Assembly (NCBI GenBank): GCA_963747105.1
Contig: CAVVEC010000010.1
Span: forward strand, 6,390-70,389
Reading direction: 5' to 3'
Length of the DNA: 64,000 nt
DNA from: CAVVEC01 sp963747105
GTDB lineage: Bacteria > Acidobacteriota > Terriglobia > Terriglobales > Acidobacteriaceae
A program made the position numbers and the translations under genes. Position 1 is the first letter of the stretch, and the number at the start of each line of letters is the position of its first letter. The notes under the pieces were generated by a model. The model was given only the letters and a program-made list of their open reading frames with translations. It was not told the origin of the DNA and made no database searches. This document shows, piece by piece, positions 9,174 through 18,511 of the stretch.

Positions 9174-10406
9174 CTACGGGGTCAGCTCGAATACCACTCC
9201 CCAGCCGGAAGGCCCAAGTCTGATGGCCGTGCCGTAAAGGTTTCCCTTTGCATCCCGGATCATGACGGCGTAGGGATTTTGCCCGTCTGTTGAGGGGTCA
9301 AAGCTGCGCAGTATGGTGTACTTGCCGGCGCTATCCAGCTCGAACGCCGTTCCCGAGCCGTACACGCCGCCGTTGAGAGTTGTGCCATAGAGGTTGCCCT
9401 TGGGGTCCCGGACCAAACCTCCAGTGGGATTGGCTCCGTCCCCTCCGGTCCCGGTGAAGCTATGGAGCACCGTGTACTTGCCCGTCTTACTCAGTTGGAA
9501 GATCGTGCCCAAGGAGTAAGCGCCGCCGGCTGCCGTCGTGCCGGCGAGATTGTCCACCGGCGGGACCAACCCCGCCTCGGGATATTCCCCGTCCGCTCCC
9601 CCGGTAAAGCTGTAAAGCACGGTCTCCTTGCCGCCCATATCCATCGTGAAGACGGTTCCGAAGCCGTGGGCGCCTCCGTATTCCGTCGTGCCGTAGAGCA
9701 GGCTGCCCTTGTGGAGCAAGCCCGCGTAGGGATACGCGCCGTCCCCGCCGGTCCCGGTGAAGCTATGCAGCACGGTCTCCTTACCGCTGGTATCCAGCTT
9801 GAACACCGTTCCGAGGTTGGAAGCTCCACCCGCGTAGGTAATGCCGTACAGGCTACCCTGCGCGTCGTGCACCGTACCTGTCAGGGGAACCCGTCCGTCA
9901 GTCCCGGTGAAGTTGTAGAGCACGGTCTCTTTTCCGGTCTGATCCACTTTGAACACCGTACCGCAGCCGGAGGGATTGCCGCCATTCTGGCATGCTCCGG
10001 TGCCGCCGAAGGCGGTGGTGCCATAGAGGTTGCCCCCAACCGCATACCCCAGACCTCCAAGAGGATTGGCGCCGTCGCCCGGGGGCCCGGTGAAGCTGTA
10101 AAGCACGGTCTCCTTGCCGCTCTTATCCACCTTGAAGACGACGCCACAACCCTCGGGGCATGCCGTGGAGCCGCCGTAGCCGGTAGTGCCGTAGAGGTTG
10201 CCCTTGGCGTCCGGAACCAAGTCGCCGTAGGACCATCCTCCGTCCGACCCGCCCGAAAACGCGTAGAGCACCTTGAAAGTCTGCGCTTGCGCCGACCGGG
10301 TGGCAACGTGAGCTAACCCAAGCACGACTGCTAACGCCAACGCGGCTCTTGCCGCTCGCGGACGCATCCGTGAAATCCACCCCCGGTGTCGCGCTGAGTT
10401 CGCCAT
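9174..10406 (-). CDS. Secreted TIGR03803-type repeat protein (410 aa)
   Basis: Signal peptide in residues 1-42 (ALALAVVLGLAHVATRSAQA), then about eight units of the form GKETVLYSFTG-x-GDGA-x-P-x-GL-x2-D-x-GNLYGTT-x2-GG-x2-GTVF-x-L. The sequence between units is strongly conserved, typical of an even beta-propeller. The N-terminus (MANSARHRGWI) and the promoter closely match those of the unrelated Kelch protein at 51916, which is unusual. Function unknown. Confidence 0.87.
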   Translation of the reverse strand: MANSARHRGWISRMRPRAARAALALAVVLGLAHVATRSAQAQTFKVLYAFSGGSDGGWSYGDLVPDAKGNLYGTTGYGGSTACPEGCGVVFKVDKSGKETVLYSFTGPPGDGANPLGGLGYAVGGNLYGTTAFGGTGACQNGGNPSGCGTVFKVDQTGKETVLYNFTGTDGRVPLTGTVHDAQGSLYGITYAGGASNLGTVFKLDTSGKETVLHSFTGTGGDGAYPYAGLLHKGSLLYGTTEYGGAHGFGTVFTMDMGGKETVLYSFTGGADGEYPEAGLVPPVDNLAGTTAAGGAYSLGTIFQLSKTGKYTVLHSFTGTGGDGANPTGGLVRDPKGNLYGTTLNGGVYGSGTAFELDSAGKYTILRSFDPSTDGQNPYAVMIRDAKGNLYGTAIRLGPSGWGVVFELTP

Positions 10407-10434
10407 AACTGTCCTCCCCTGTTAAACGCCAACC

Positions 10435-10477
10435 ATCCTAGCCCTCCCGCCCAAGCTGTGAAAGAGACTTTCGGCCC
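10435..10477 (-). promoter_or_regulatory. Promoter of the 9174-10406 gene with GGGCCGAAAGTCTC upstream box
   Basis: On the minus strand: GGGCCGAAAGTCTC (10464-10477), then a -35-like TTCACA (10457-10462), 16 bp, and a -10-like TAGGAT (10435-10440). The same order and 16-bp spacing occur at 51847-51891 before the Kelch gene, and a related one at 38945-38987. Confidence 0.6.
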
Positions 10478-10558
10478 ACTCCAAGAGACTCCGGACCCTG
10501 ATTGACACCGGCCTCGGGGAGGACGACAATGGTGCCGCCCGCCTTGAAGGAGGACTCC

Positions 10559-11270
10559 ATGCAACGTCCCCGGATACCTTCCAAGCTTTCCGATTCCCTG
10601 CATCAGCGGCTCAATTCGTATGCGCTCGCGGCGAGCGCGGCGGGAGTGGGACTGCTGGCTCTGGTTCAGCCTGCGCAAGCGAAGATCATTTACACTCGCT
10701 CACCATAATATCGGACGGGGCAAATCGTACTATCTCGATCTCGATCACAACGGTATCGCTGATTTTAGGATCACGCACAACAACGGCGACGGTTTGTGGA
10801 TTTCCATGGATAGTCGATACGCAGGCGTTTTGGGAACTTGTCGGAGTCGGAGCGGCGACAGTTGCAACACTTACGCGTTTGCCTTGAGAAAAGGTGCGAA
10901 GATTCCATCCGGCACTGCCGGTACTTACTTTCGGCATCCATATGCCTTCATGGCGGGAGCCTACAGGACGCGGCAAGGTCAGTGGCACTACTCGGGCAGC
11001 TGGATTGATGTCACAAACCGCTACCTCGGACTAACATTCAAAATCAACGGCAAGAATCATTACGGATGGGCGAGGATGACTGTGAAGCTGAAATATGGCT
11101 CCATGAAAGCGCTTTTGACCGGCTACGCCTACGAAACCATCCCCAACAAGCCCATCATCGCTGGAAAGACCCACGGGAAGGATGTCATCACCCTCGAACC
11201 CGCCAGCCTCGGTCATCTAGCGAGAGGGGCATCTGCGATTCCGGCATGGCGCGGGAAGGAGAGCCAATGA
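10559..11270 (+). CDS. YALAASAAGVG-family secreted protein, paralogue 1, one frameshift
   Basis: The N-terminus reads LSDSLHQRLNSYALAASAAG and then a short hydrophobic run ending in PAQAKIIYT. After a +1 shift near 10697 the frame continues with a calcium-loop-like LDLDHNGIADF, the core RYLGLTFKINGKNHYGWARM, then GYAYETIPNKPIIAGKT, and the closing LGHLARGASAIPAWR. Comparison with the two intact paralogues that follow places the indel just after IIYT. The ATG at 10559 has an AGGAGG-like ribosome site (GAAGGAGG) at proper distance. The stop overlaps the next start (ATGA), so the three paralogues form one operon. Function unknown. Confidence 0.75.
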
Positions 11271-11986
11271 AACGTAATCCGGGGAATGCAGTTTTTTCGT
11301 TGGAACGCCGGCTCAGCGGATATGCGCTAGCCGCAAGCGCAGCCGGAGTAGGAATACTGGCGTCGGCTGCACCCGCACAGGCAAAGATCGTGTATACCCC
11401 CGCCAATGTCCGTATCGTCTGGGGAACCGTGCCCTTGGATTTGAATAACGATGGGATCACCGACTTTGGCATCACGATCACGGGTTGGTCGTCAACCAGT
11501 GCTTTTTCTGTAAGGATGGTAGCTAACCCAGCGGTCAAGAAGAACCAAGTTGCCGGGAAACGCGTTGGAAACGGTTCTTGGAAGCAGAGCTGGGTTTACG
11601 CACTGAAAGCCGGAGCTCGCGTAGGTCCCACCGGACCGTTCATCAATAGTAGTCGTACCTACCCCGTCATGGTGTTCTCGGACGGCAATAGTAAGGCTCG
11701 CACGAGTGGTGGGTACTGGGCCAACGGCGGTAAGGGTGTGAAGAATCGTTATCTCGGCCTAAAGTTTCAGATCAAGGGGAAAACCCACTATGGCTGGGCA
11801 CGACTCAGCATCATGGTGCCTGATGCTCACGGAACTCTGACCGGCTATGCCTACGACACCATCCCCAATAAGCCCATCATCGCGGGCAAGACCAAAGGCC
11901 CGGATGTCATCCCCGTCGCACCCGCGACGCTCGGACACCTGGCACGGGGCGCGGCGGTGATGACAGATTGGAGAACGAAGCAATGA
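11267..11986 (+). CDS. YALAASAAGVG-family secreted protein, paralogue 2 (239 aa)
   Basis: Same architecture as paralogue 1 without a frameshift: RLSGYALAASAAGVGILASA and APAQAKIVYTP at the N-terminus, LDLNNDGITDFGI (possible Ca-binding loop), a variable core, NRYLGLKFQIKGKTHYGWAR, GYAYDTIPNKPIIAGKTKGP, and the tail ATLGHLARGAAVMTDWR. I chose the ATG at 11267, which overlaps the previous stop and gives the family N-terminus; longer frames upstream are unlikely. Both ends are much better conserved than the centre. Confidence 0.8.
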   Translation: MKRNPGNAVFSLERRLSGYALAASAAGVGILASAAPAQAKIVYTPANVRIVWGTVPLDLNNDGITDFGITITGWSSTSAFSVRMVANPAVKKNQVAGKRVGNGSWKQSWVYALKAGARVGPTGPFINSSRTYPVMVFSDGNSKARTSGGYWANGGKGVKNRYLGLKFQIKGKTHYGWARLSIMVPDAHGTLTGYAYDTIPNKPIIAGKTKGPDVIPVAPATLGHLARGAAVMTDWRTKQ

Positions 11987-12735
11987 AGCGACCTGCGAAA
12001 CTTCCTGAATCACTGTCTCACCGGCTCAACTCCTATGCTCTTGCGGCGAGCGCTGCGGGAGTGGGAATGCTGGCGTTGATTCCTGCCAGCGAGATGTTGT
12101 TGCTGGCGGCAGCAGGGACTGCGGGTTTGCTTGCATCCTCCGAGTCTGCAGAGGCAAGGATTGTTTACACCCCTGTTCACAAGCTCCTTCCCTGTACCCA
12201 GAGAACCATTTCCAGTTGCAGTGGCACACTCAAACTGGATTTGCACCGGCATCGGCAAACTGACTTCATACTCCGCGGCGGCGGGGGTGGAGGAGGCGGA
12301 GGGCTGGCCATCGGGCCGAGGAGTAACACTAATGCGATCTGGAGAACCTCGGCTTGGGAAGCAGCACGGCTCCCCTACGGCGCAGTGATCAAATCGAACA
12401 ACCACCTTCAGCCGGGCCGTGCTGGAATGTTTAGCTGGGACCGAACAAGCACCACCTTTTCATCGGGTCCGTGGGCAGGCGGTACGAGCGGTTATCTAGG
12501 TCTGAGGTTTTTCATTCGAGGGAGAGTTCACTATGGCTGGGCACGTGTCACTACTTACGCCGACGCGTGGAAGACGAATAAGTATGCGACCCTCGATGGC
12601 TACGCCTACGAAACCATTCCCAATAAGCCCATCATCGCGGGCAAGACCAAAGGCCCGGATGTCATCCCCGTTGCACCCGCGACGCTCGGACACCTGGCAC
12701 GGGGCGCGTCTGTGATTCCGACGTGGCGCAAGTAA
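11983..12735 (+). CDS. YALAASAAGVG-family secreted protein, paralogue 3 (250 aa)
   Basis: SLSHRLNSYALAASAAGVG is followed by an unusually long hydrophobic N-terminus (two hydrophobic runs to about residue 60, ending ESAEARIVYTP), a glycine-rich GGGGGGGGG segment, then GYLGLRFFIRGRVHYGWAR, GYAYETIPNKPIIAGKTKGP and ATLGHLARGASVIPTWRK. The start at 11983 overlaps the previous stop (ATGA). The last 120 bp are almost identical to those of paralogue 2, so the pair duplicated recently or converts. Function unknown. Confidence 0.8.
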   Translation: MKRPAKLPESLSHRLNSYALAASAAGVGMLALIPASEMLLLAAAGTAGLLASSESAEARIVYTPVHKLLPCTQRTISSCSGTLKLDLHRHRQTDFILRGGGGGGGGGLAIGPRSNTNAIWRTSAWEAARLPYGAVIKSNNHLQPGRAGMFSWDRTSTTFSSGPWAGGTSGYLGLRFFIRGRVHYGWARVTTYADAWKTNKYATLDGYAYETIPNKPIIAGKTKGPDVIPVAPATLGHLARGASVIPTWRK

Positions 12736-12771
12736 GAACTCGCAGGGCCCCACCGAGTCACGCCGTCCTGC

Positions 12772-14427
12772 TTACGGTCCCACCGTCGGCAAGAATTGGG
12801 GCGGCTTCCGAACCTTCGTCGCCTGTTCGAAGCCATAGGCAATTTTGAGCAGTGTGGGTTCACTCCACGCGCGGCCAAAAAACGAAATCCCCACTGGCAA
12901 GCCGAAAATGAACCCTGCCGGTACCGTGATATCAGGGTACCCCGCCACCGCTGCCGCATTCGAACTGCCTCCGACCGAGTGATCACCGTTCACCAAATCC
13001 GTAAGCCAGGCTGGCGAAGCGGTCGGCGCCACGATGGCATCGAGATGGAACTGGTCCATCACCGCGTCAATGCCTTCCTGGCGCGACAAGCGATGATTCG
13101 CTTCCAGCGCATCGGTGTATTCCTTACTGGTCAGCGCGCCCTTGGCTTCAGCTTTGATAAAAATATCTTGCCCGAAGTAAGGCATCTCTTTGTCCCGATT
13201 GCGCTCGTTGAAGTCGATAATTTCCTTTAAAGATCCCGGCGCTCCCGGCCGGCTGGACAGGTAGGCGTTCAGATCCGTCTTCAACTCGTAGAGCAGCACG
13301 GTAAATTCGGTGTCGTCGAACTTTCCGAAAGTCGGCAGGTCCGCCGGATCAACGATCTGCGCGCCCTCTCGCTTCATTGCATCGAGCAAATTGTTCATCA
13401 ACAGATCCACGGTGTCGCTGAATCCGCAATATTTGCGCGCCACACCAATGCGCGCCCCGCGAAGCCCATGAGGATCGAGAAACTTCGTATAGTCCGATTC
13501 GGCTTTGCCGCTGCTGGCTGCGGTTGCGCTGTCGCGCGGGTCAACTCCCGCCAGCGCGCCCAGCAGGATGGCTGCATCCCGCACTGTGCGCGCCATCGGG
13601 CCGGGTGTGTCCTGGCTGTGGGCAATGGGGACAATGCCGGAGCGGCTCAGCAGGCCTAGAGTCGGCTTGATGCCAACCAGTCCGTTGGCCGAAGATGGGC
13701 AGACAATCGAACCGTCGGTTTCCGTGCCCACCGCGACAGCGCAGAGATTGGCCGCAGTCGCGGCTCCCGACCCGGAACTCGATCCGCAGGGATTGCGATC
13801 CAGCGCGTATGGATTCTTGGTTTGCCCGCCCCGGCCGCTCCACCCGCTGCTGGAATGGCTGGACCGAATGTTCGCCCACTCGCTGAGATTGGTTTTGCCG
13901 AGAATCACGGCTCCCGCTGCACGCAGTTTTTCCGCCACGAAGGAGTCCCTTGCGGGGCGCGATCCCAAGAGCGCAAGCGAACCCGCGGTGGTTTGCATAC
14001 GGTCTGCGGTATCTATATTGTCTTTGATCAAAATCGGGATTCCATGCAGCGGGCCGCGGACGCGCGATTCTTTCCGCTCTTTGTCGGCGGCGGCGGCCAT
14101 CGCCTCAGCGTCGGGGTTGATCTCAATGACGCTCTTCAGACCAGGCCCTTGAACATCGATTTGCTCGATTCGCGCCGCGTATTTCTCCAGGAGCGAACGC
14201 GCGCTGAATTTTCCCGAAGCCATCCCGGCCTGGAGTTCACGGATAGTGGCCTCATCCAGTTCAAAGGGTTTGGGCTGGGATTCCGCAGCCATGGGGACGC
14301 CGAGTTCACGAGCGCCGGCCAGCGCCGGCAAGACCGCGACGCTCACTCCGCTGAGAAAGCTGGTTTGCAAAAAACGACGGCGTTGGAGGGAATCACTGTC
14401 AAGAAGCAACTCGTTTTCATCGCTCAA
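12772..14427 (-). CDS. Secreted amidase-signature hydrolase (551 aa)
   Basis: Amidase signature family (GatA/AmiE fold). The catalytic Ser-cisSer-Lys triad is visible: Lys in ILIKDN (about residue 135), cis-Ser in CGSSSGSGAA (about 217), nucleophile in GTETDGS (240). Residues 15-40 (QRRRFLQTSFLSGVSVAVLPALAGA) resemble a Tat signal with RRR-F-L, so the enzyme is probably exported folded. It hydrolyses a carboxylic amide; the substrate is unknown. The length fits secreted members. It converges with the YALAASAAGVG operon. Confidence 0.92.
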   Translation of the reverse strand: MSDENELLLDSDSLQRRRFLQTSFLSGVSVAVLPALAGARELGVPMAAESQPKPFELDEATIRELQAGMASGKFSARSLLEKYAARIEQIDVQGPGLKSVIEINPDAEAMAAAADKERKESRVRGPLHGIPILIKDNIDTADRMQTTAGSLALLGSRPARDSFVAEKLRAAGAVILGKTNLSEWANIRSSHSSSGWSGRGGQTKNPYALDRNPCGSSSGSGAATAANLCAVAVGTETDGSIVCPSSANGLVGIKPTLGLLSRSGIVPIAHSQDTPGPMARTVRDAAILLGALAGVDPRDSATAASSGKAESDYTKFLDPHGLRGARIGVARKYCGFSDTVDLLMNNLLDAMKREGAQIVDPADLPTFGKFDDTEFTVLLYELKTDLNAYLSSRPGAPGSLKEIIDFNERNRDKEMPYFGQDIFIKAEAKGALTSKEYTDALEANHRLSRQEGIDAVMDQFHLDAIVAPTASPAWLTDLVNGDHSVGGSSNAAAVAGYPDITVPAGFIFGLPVGISFFGRAWSEPTLLKIAYGFEQATKVRKPPQFLPTVGP

Positions 14428-14668
14428 TTCCGCTTCTCCTGTTCCGCAATGGGGGTTACAAGTGAAACGGCATTATAGGCGATTGGTCAAGCGCGCCGGT
14501 GGGCGCCGTGTTCTTTCTCTTACGTCGTACACAACAGCGGAGTCGTGTCTTTTGTTACTTACCGGCGCTGGGTAGCTTTCAGGAGAAATGACGTACGGAC
14601 TCACGCGCTTCTTGCCGGGAGCGAATTGGCGCATGGGAGGGGGGCGGCCGATGTCGAACGGTTGATTC

Positions 14669-14791
14669 TTACGAAACTGGATTCCCTGCTTTGGTTTCCA
14701 GTTTTTTCCGGATGCGCCGGAGTTCCATGAAATTCAGCGCCGTCATTGTGCACAGAACGCAGCCAAACATGATCATCACGATTGAATCCAT
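14669..14791 (-). CDS. Putative 40-aa single-span membrane protein
   Basis: From the ATG at 14791 the product starts MDSIVMIMFGCVLCTMTALN (one membrane helix) and ends in a basic amphipathic tail (ELRRIRKKLETK). A GGAG ribosome site lies about 9 nt upstream. The open frame extends further upstream but without a better start. Too short for a family call, so it remains tentative. Confidence 0.4.
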   Translation of the reverse strand: MDSIVMIMFGCVLCTMTALNFMELRRIRKKLETKAGNPVS

Positions 14792-14973
14792 TTTGGCGGG
14801 CTCCTCTCCCGCTGCCTGCAGCTGCACAAATTTGTACACCAAACCGGACTGCACTGTCCGACAGAATATAACAGAAGGCTGGCTGCGTTGTTGCCATTCT
14901 AGTTTCGCAGGAAAATCGAAAACGGCGTATGCCGAAGGCGCAAACCATCCCGTTGCCCGTATAATGGGCTTTC

Positions 14974-15951
14974 ATGCCCAAGTATTCGATCGTTGTGCCC
15001 CTGCACAATGAGCAGGAGAATGTCACCGATCTCTATGACCGGTTGAAAGCGGTCATGGAGATCCACGGGCAAAGCTTCGAGATGGTGCTGGTGGACGACG
15101 GCTCCACCGACCGCACCTTCCACCTGCTGCGCGAGATCGCAGCCGTGGACAGCCGCGTGACCGTGGTTAAGCTGCGCCGCAACTTTGGCCAGACTTCGGC
15201 TCTCGCCGCTGGTTTTGACCACGCCCGCGGCGAATACATCGTTGCCATGGATGGCGACCTGCAGCATGACCCCGCCGACATTCCTCTGTTTCTGGAAAAA
15301 ATATCCGAGGGTTATGACATTGTCAGCGGATGGCGCAAGCAGCGCATGGACAACTTGTGGCTGCGCCGCATTCCCTCCCGCTGCGCTAACTGGCTGATGG
15401 CGAAACTGAGCGGCGTGAATATTCACGACTTCGGAACCACGTTCAAGGCGTATCGCCGGGAGTTGCTGGAGCAAGTGCCACTCTACGGCGAGTTGCACCG
15501 CTTCATTCCTGCCCTGGCGTCCTGGTACGGGGCTTCCATCTGTGAAGTCCCGATTCGTAATGTGAATCGCGAGCGCGGAAACTCGCACTACGGAATCTCG
15601 CGCACCTTCCGGGTATTTTTTGATCTTATTACGATACGTTTCCTGCTTCGCTATCTGTCCCGCCCGCTGCATTTCTTCGGCACCGTGGGAATGCTGAGCA
15701 TTTTTGCGGGCAGTGGCATTGCGGGCTGGCTGATGTTCGACAAGTTCTTGAATCACTCCGATACCATGACCCAGCACGGCCCGCTGATGATCTTTTCTGC
15801 GGTGTTGCTGCTGGCGGGGTTGAATATGCTGGCTATCGGACTGCTGGGCGAGATGCAGGTGCGCCACTTCCACGAACCGGCCCACCGCGCCCCTTACTAC
15901 GTGGACCGCCTTCTTCGCGCCCAGAGCGAAGAGCACACCATCCAGGAATAG
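14974..15951 (+). CDS. Family 2 glycosyltransferase, DPM1/ArnC-like (325 aa)
   Basis: GT2 domain at about residues 5-170: SIVVPLHNEQENV, VDDGSTD (nucleotide-sugar binding), MDGDLQHDP (metal-binding DxD) and SGWRKQR. Two C-terminal transmembrane helices (about 235-265 and 270-300) make it like polyisoprenyl-phosphate sugar transferases (ArnC, GtrB, DPM1). It probably transfers a sugar from NDP-sugar to a lipid carrier at the inner membrane. Length is typical. It is monocistronic and convergent with the next gene. Confidence 0.92.
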   Translation: MPKYSIVVPLHNEQENVTDLYDRLKAVMEIHGQSFEMVLVDDGSTDRTFHLLREIAAVDSRVTVVKLRRNFGQTSALAAGFDHARGEYIVAMDGDLQHDPADIPLFLEKISEGYDIVSGWRKQRMDNLWLRRIPSRCANWLMAKLSGVNIHDFGTTFKAYRRELLEQVPLYGELHRFIPALASWYGASICEVPIRNVNRERGNSHYGISRTFRVFFDLITIRFLLRYLSRPLHFFGTVGMLSIFAGSGIAGWLMFDKFLNHSDTMTQHGPLMIFSAVLLLAGLNMLAIGLLGEMQVRHFHEPAHRAPYYVDRLLRAQSEEHTIQE

Positions 15952-15995
15952 TCCCACGCTGAAAGGAGTCGTAACCCTGGGTGGCTGCTCGTGGC

Positions 15996-17258
15996 TTATG
16001 GCGTAATTTCAAACACGATCCCGCAGCCCTGCTTTTTGCAAGTCGTCCCACCGCGCTTCCCGCCGAAGTAGGTTGTGCCGAAGATGGTGCCATGCTGGTC
16101 GACCACTAATCCGCCGATAGGTTCAGCTCCCCCGGCGCCGCCCGCGAAACTGTAGAGTGTCGTTTTCTGCCAGCCGCCTTTGCCCGGCGACAGCTTGAAC
16201 ACCGTGCCAGATCCATGCTTCCCGCCGCCTTGGGTTGTACCATAAAGGATGCCAGCACGGTCAAAGGCCGGGGCGCCGTAGCCCGGGCCCCATCCATCCG
16301 CCAAGTCCTTAAACTGGTACAGGGTCTTTTCCTGCCACCCACCACCGCTGCGGGTCATTTCGAATACCGTGCCACAGCCGTAGATATAGCAACCAGTTCC
16401 GGCGTCACCCGCGAATCCGAAGAGATTTCCGCGCTTATCGGCGGTTAGGTCGCCAGGTTGAACTCCGCCGCCGAAGCTGGACTGGAACGAGTAGAGATTG
16501 GTGAACTGCCAGCCGAGCTTTCCGTGCGAGAGTTCGAAGACGCTGCCTTCATTGAAAACTCCATTGTCGTCCGTGGTGCCATAGAGGTGACCAAGGTCAT
16601 CTATGATCACGCCCGCATACGGAAGCCCAACGTTGTCATACAACACCACTTCCTGCCATTCGCCCACAGGGTTCGGAATCAATTCGAAGGCGACGCCAGA
16701 GGTTCCGCCGTTCGGCGTAAGACCGTAGAGATTTCCCTTGCGGTCAAATGCTATCGCGCCTTGGGGATAGGCGCCCTTCTGGGAGGAAGGAAATCTGAAG
16801 ATGACCTCTTCCTTCCATGTGCCGGGGTTGATTCGAAAAGCCGTGCCGATGCCGCCCTGATTCCCGCCACCGCCGCTCGTTGTAGTGCTGTAGAAGTATC
16901 CGTCCGGCCTGGGGGCCAACGGAGCCCTGGGATGGCCTCCGTCGCTGCCTCCCTGAAAACGGTACAACACCGTCTCCTTCCACCCCTTGCCCGATGGCGA
17001 CAGCGAGAAAATTGTGCCGCAGCCCGTCTGAAAATAGTTCTGGCACAACTGATTTCCACCATCCTCTGTGGCGCCGTAGAGCGTGCCTGTTTTGTTGTCG
17101 AGCAGCAGTGTCGCCCACGGTCTGGCGCCATCTTTGCCTCCCTGGAACGTGTGCAACACCCGGACTTTGCCAGCGGCGAAGGTGTGAATAATAAGAATCA
17201 AAATCAGAGTGAAGATCGTGGACGCTCGGGCCGGCAGGAACCAACATTGACGCGGCAT
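15996..17258 (-). CDS. Secreted TIGR03803-type repeat protein (420 aa)
   Basis: I chose the ATG at 17258, preceded by a GGAG site and followed by a clear signal peptide (STIFTLILILIIHTFAAGK). The body has about eight repeats (G-x-LYGTT-x-D-GG, G-x-VFELS), with several cysteine-bearing insertions (CQNYFQTGCG, CYIYGCG, CKKQGCG). A TTGACT / CAGAAT promoter with 17-bp spacing lies just upstream on the minus strand. Function unknown. Confidence 0.83.
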   Translation of the reverse strand: MPRQCWFLPARASTIFTLILILIIHTFAAGKVRVLHTFQGGKDGARPWATLLLDNKTGTLYGATEDGGNQLCQNYFQTGCGTIFSLSPSGKGWKETVLYRFQGGSDGGHPRAPLAPRPDGYFYSTTTSGGGGNQGGIGTAFRINPGTWKEEVIFRFPSSQKGAYPQGAIAFDRKGNLYGLTPNGGTSGVAFELIPNPVGEWQEVVLYDNVGLPYAGVIIDDLGHLYGTTDDNGVFNEGSVFELSHGKLGWQFTNLYSFQSSFGGGVQPGDLTADKRGNLFGFAGDAGTGCYIYGCGTVFEMTRSGGGWQEKTLYQFKDLADGWGPGYGAPAFDRAGILYGTTQGGGKHGSGTVFKLSPGKGGWQKTTLYSFAGGAGGAEPIGGLVVDQHGTIFGTTYFGGKRGGTTCKKQGCGIVFEITP

Positions 17259-17398
17259 ACAGCACTCCCGTGTCGCATTCTGGCATTCGTTTTTCCCAGA
17301 GTCAACAAGATACAGATTCAAGGCGAGGGAATCGAATCTCGGCTTTACGGTCTCAGCCAACGTGGCTCGCGGTCACGCTAAACAGACAGACTCACCGA

Positions 17399-18511
17399 CT
17401 ACCTCGTTCCGAACGCCTCTTTATTCACCACATACGGCATCTTAGTAATATCGCCGCCGTAGTTGTTCTCCAGAACATCAATCAGCCCTTGCACCGTCCG
17501 CCCTGCCATGCCTTTGTTGGGGTCGGTGGACAAACGCGTGATCCGGGCGGCACTGGCAAAATGCGGATACAGCCGGCAGCGATCTTCGATCGCCGGATCG
17601 CGCAGGGGCGAATCCGGTGGCAGCGGTTCCTGCTCGTACACATCGAGCGCGGCTCCGGCAATCCAGTTTTCCCGCAGCGCCTTTGCCAGCGCAGCTTCTT
17701 CAACTACTGGGCCGCGTGAAGTATTTACCAGGAATGCCGTAGGCTTCATCATCCGCAGCGTGCGTTCGTTGAAAAGGTGATAGGTGGGAGTGGAACTTTC
17801 GCCCTCTCGCAACAAGGGCACATGAACGCTGACGAAATCGGCCTCGGTCAGGGCGTCGTCGAACGTGGTGTACTTGATCCACGCCCTTTCCCGCGAGATG
17901 CCGCGCGCGAAGCGCAGGTCCTTCATCTCCTGAATCGCTTTGACGTACTCGTGGTTCTCGTAGGCCGGGTCATAGCACAGAATATTCATGTCGAAGCCGG
18001 TGCACTTCTTGATCATGGCCAGCCCGATGCGCCCGGTGCCGATCACCGCCATGGTCTTGCCCGTAACTTCGTCGCCCAGAAACGGCAGGTAGGGATGCCA
18101 GTATCCCCACTGGTTATTGCGAGTGAGATGCTCGGCCGTCCACATTCTCCGTGCCAGAGCACCCAGCATGAAGAACCCAAATTCGGCGGTCGCCTCGGTA
18201 AGCACGTCGGCGGTGTGGGTGAAGGGAATCTTGTAGCGGTTGGCGTCGGCGCGGTTGATGTTGTCGAAACCGACCGCGATTTGCGCGACGACTTTAAGAT
18301 GTCCCTTGCCAGCCTCAAATACTTCCGCATCGATCGGGTCGCGCAACGTGGTAATCAGGCCGTCAATGCCTGATTTGACCTTCTCAAGGATCAACTTCTT
18401 AGGGGGCGCCTCGGGTTTGGGATAGACCTCGACCTCGTACCCTCGTTTGCGCAGCAGATTGATGGACTCACCGATATCACAGGTGGCAAAAACGCGGAAT
18501 TTCTGGCTCAT
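17399..18511 (-). CDS. NAD(P)-dependent D-2-hydroxyacid dehydrogenase (370 aa)
   Basis: Member of the glyoxylate/hydroxypyruvate reductase and phosphoglycerate dehydrogenase family. The dinucleotide-binding GTGRIG is at residues 158-163, and the catalytic residues are Arg266 (NTSRGPVV), Glu295 (YEQEPLP) and His317 (PHFASA). It has an insertion of about 25 residues (190-215) between the Rossmann strand and the catalytic arm. It reduces a 2-keto acid such as glyoxylate or hydroxypyruvate; the exact substrate is uncertain. Neighbours give no pathway context. Confidence 0.9.
   Translation of the reverse strand: MSQKFRVFATCDIGESINLLRKRGYEVEVYPKPEAPPKKLILEKVKSGIDGLITTLRDPIDAEVFEAGKGHLKVVAQIAVGFDNINRADANRYKIPFTHTADVLTEATAEFGFFMLGALARRMWTAEHLTRNNQWGYWHPYLPFLGDEVTGKTMAVIGTGRIGLAMIKKCTGFDMNILCYDPAYENHEYVKAIQEMKDLRFARGISRERAWIKYTTFDDALTEADFVSVHVPLLREGESSTPTYHLFNERTLRMMKPTAFLVNTSRGPVVEEAALAKALRENWIAGAALDVYEQEPLPPDSPLRDPAIEDRCRLYPHFASAARITRLSTDPNKGMAGRTVQGLIDVLENNYGGDITKMPYVVNKEAFGTR

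Noticed and set aside
14899..15957. 352-codon minus-strand open frame opposite the glycosyltransferase
   Set aside because: Shadow of the GT2 gene; composition is His/Gln-rich as expected from the reverse strand of a GC-rich gene.
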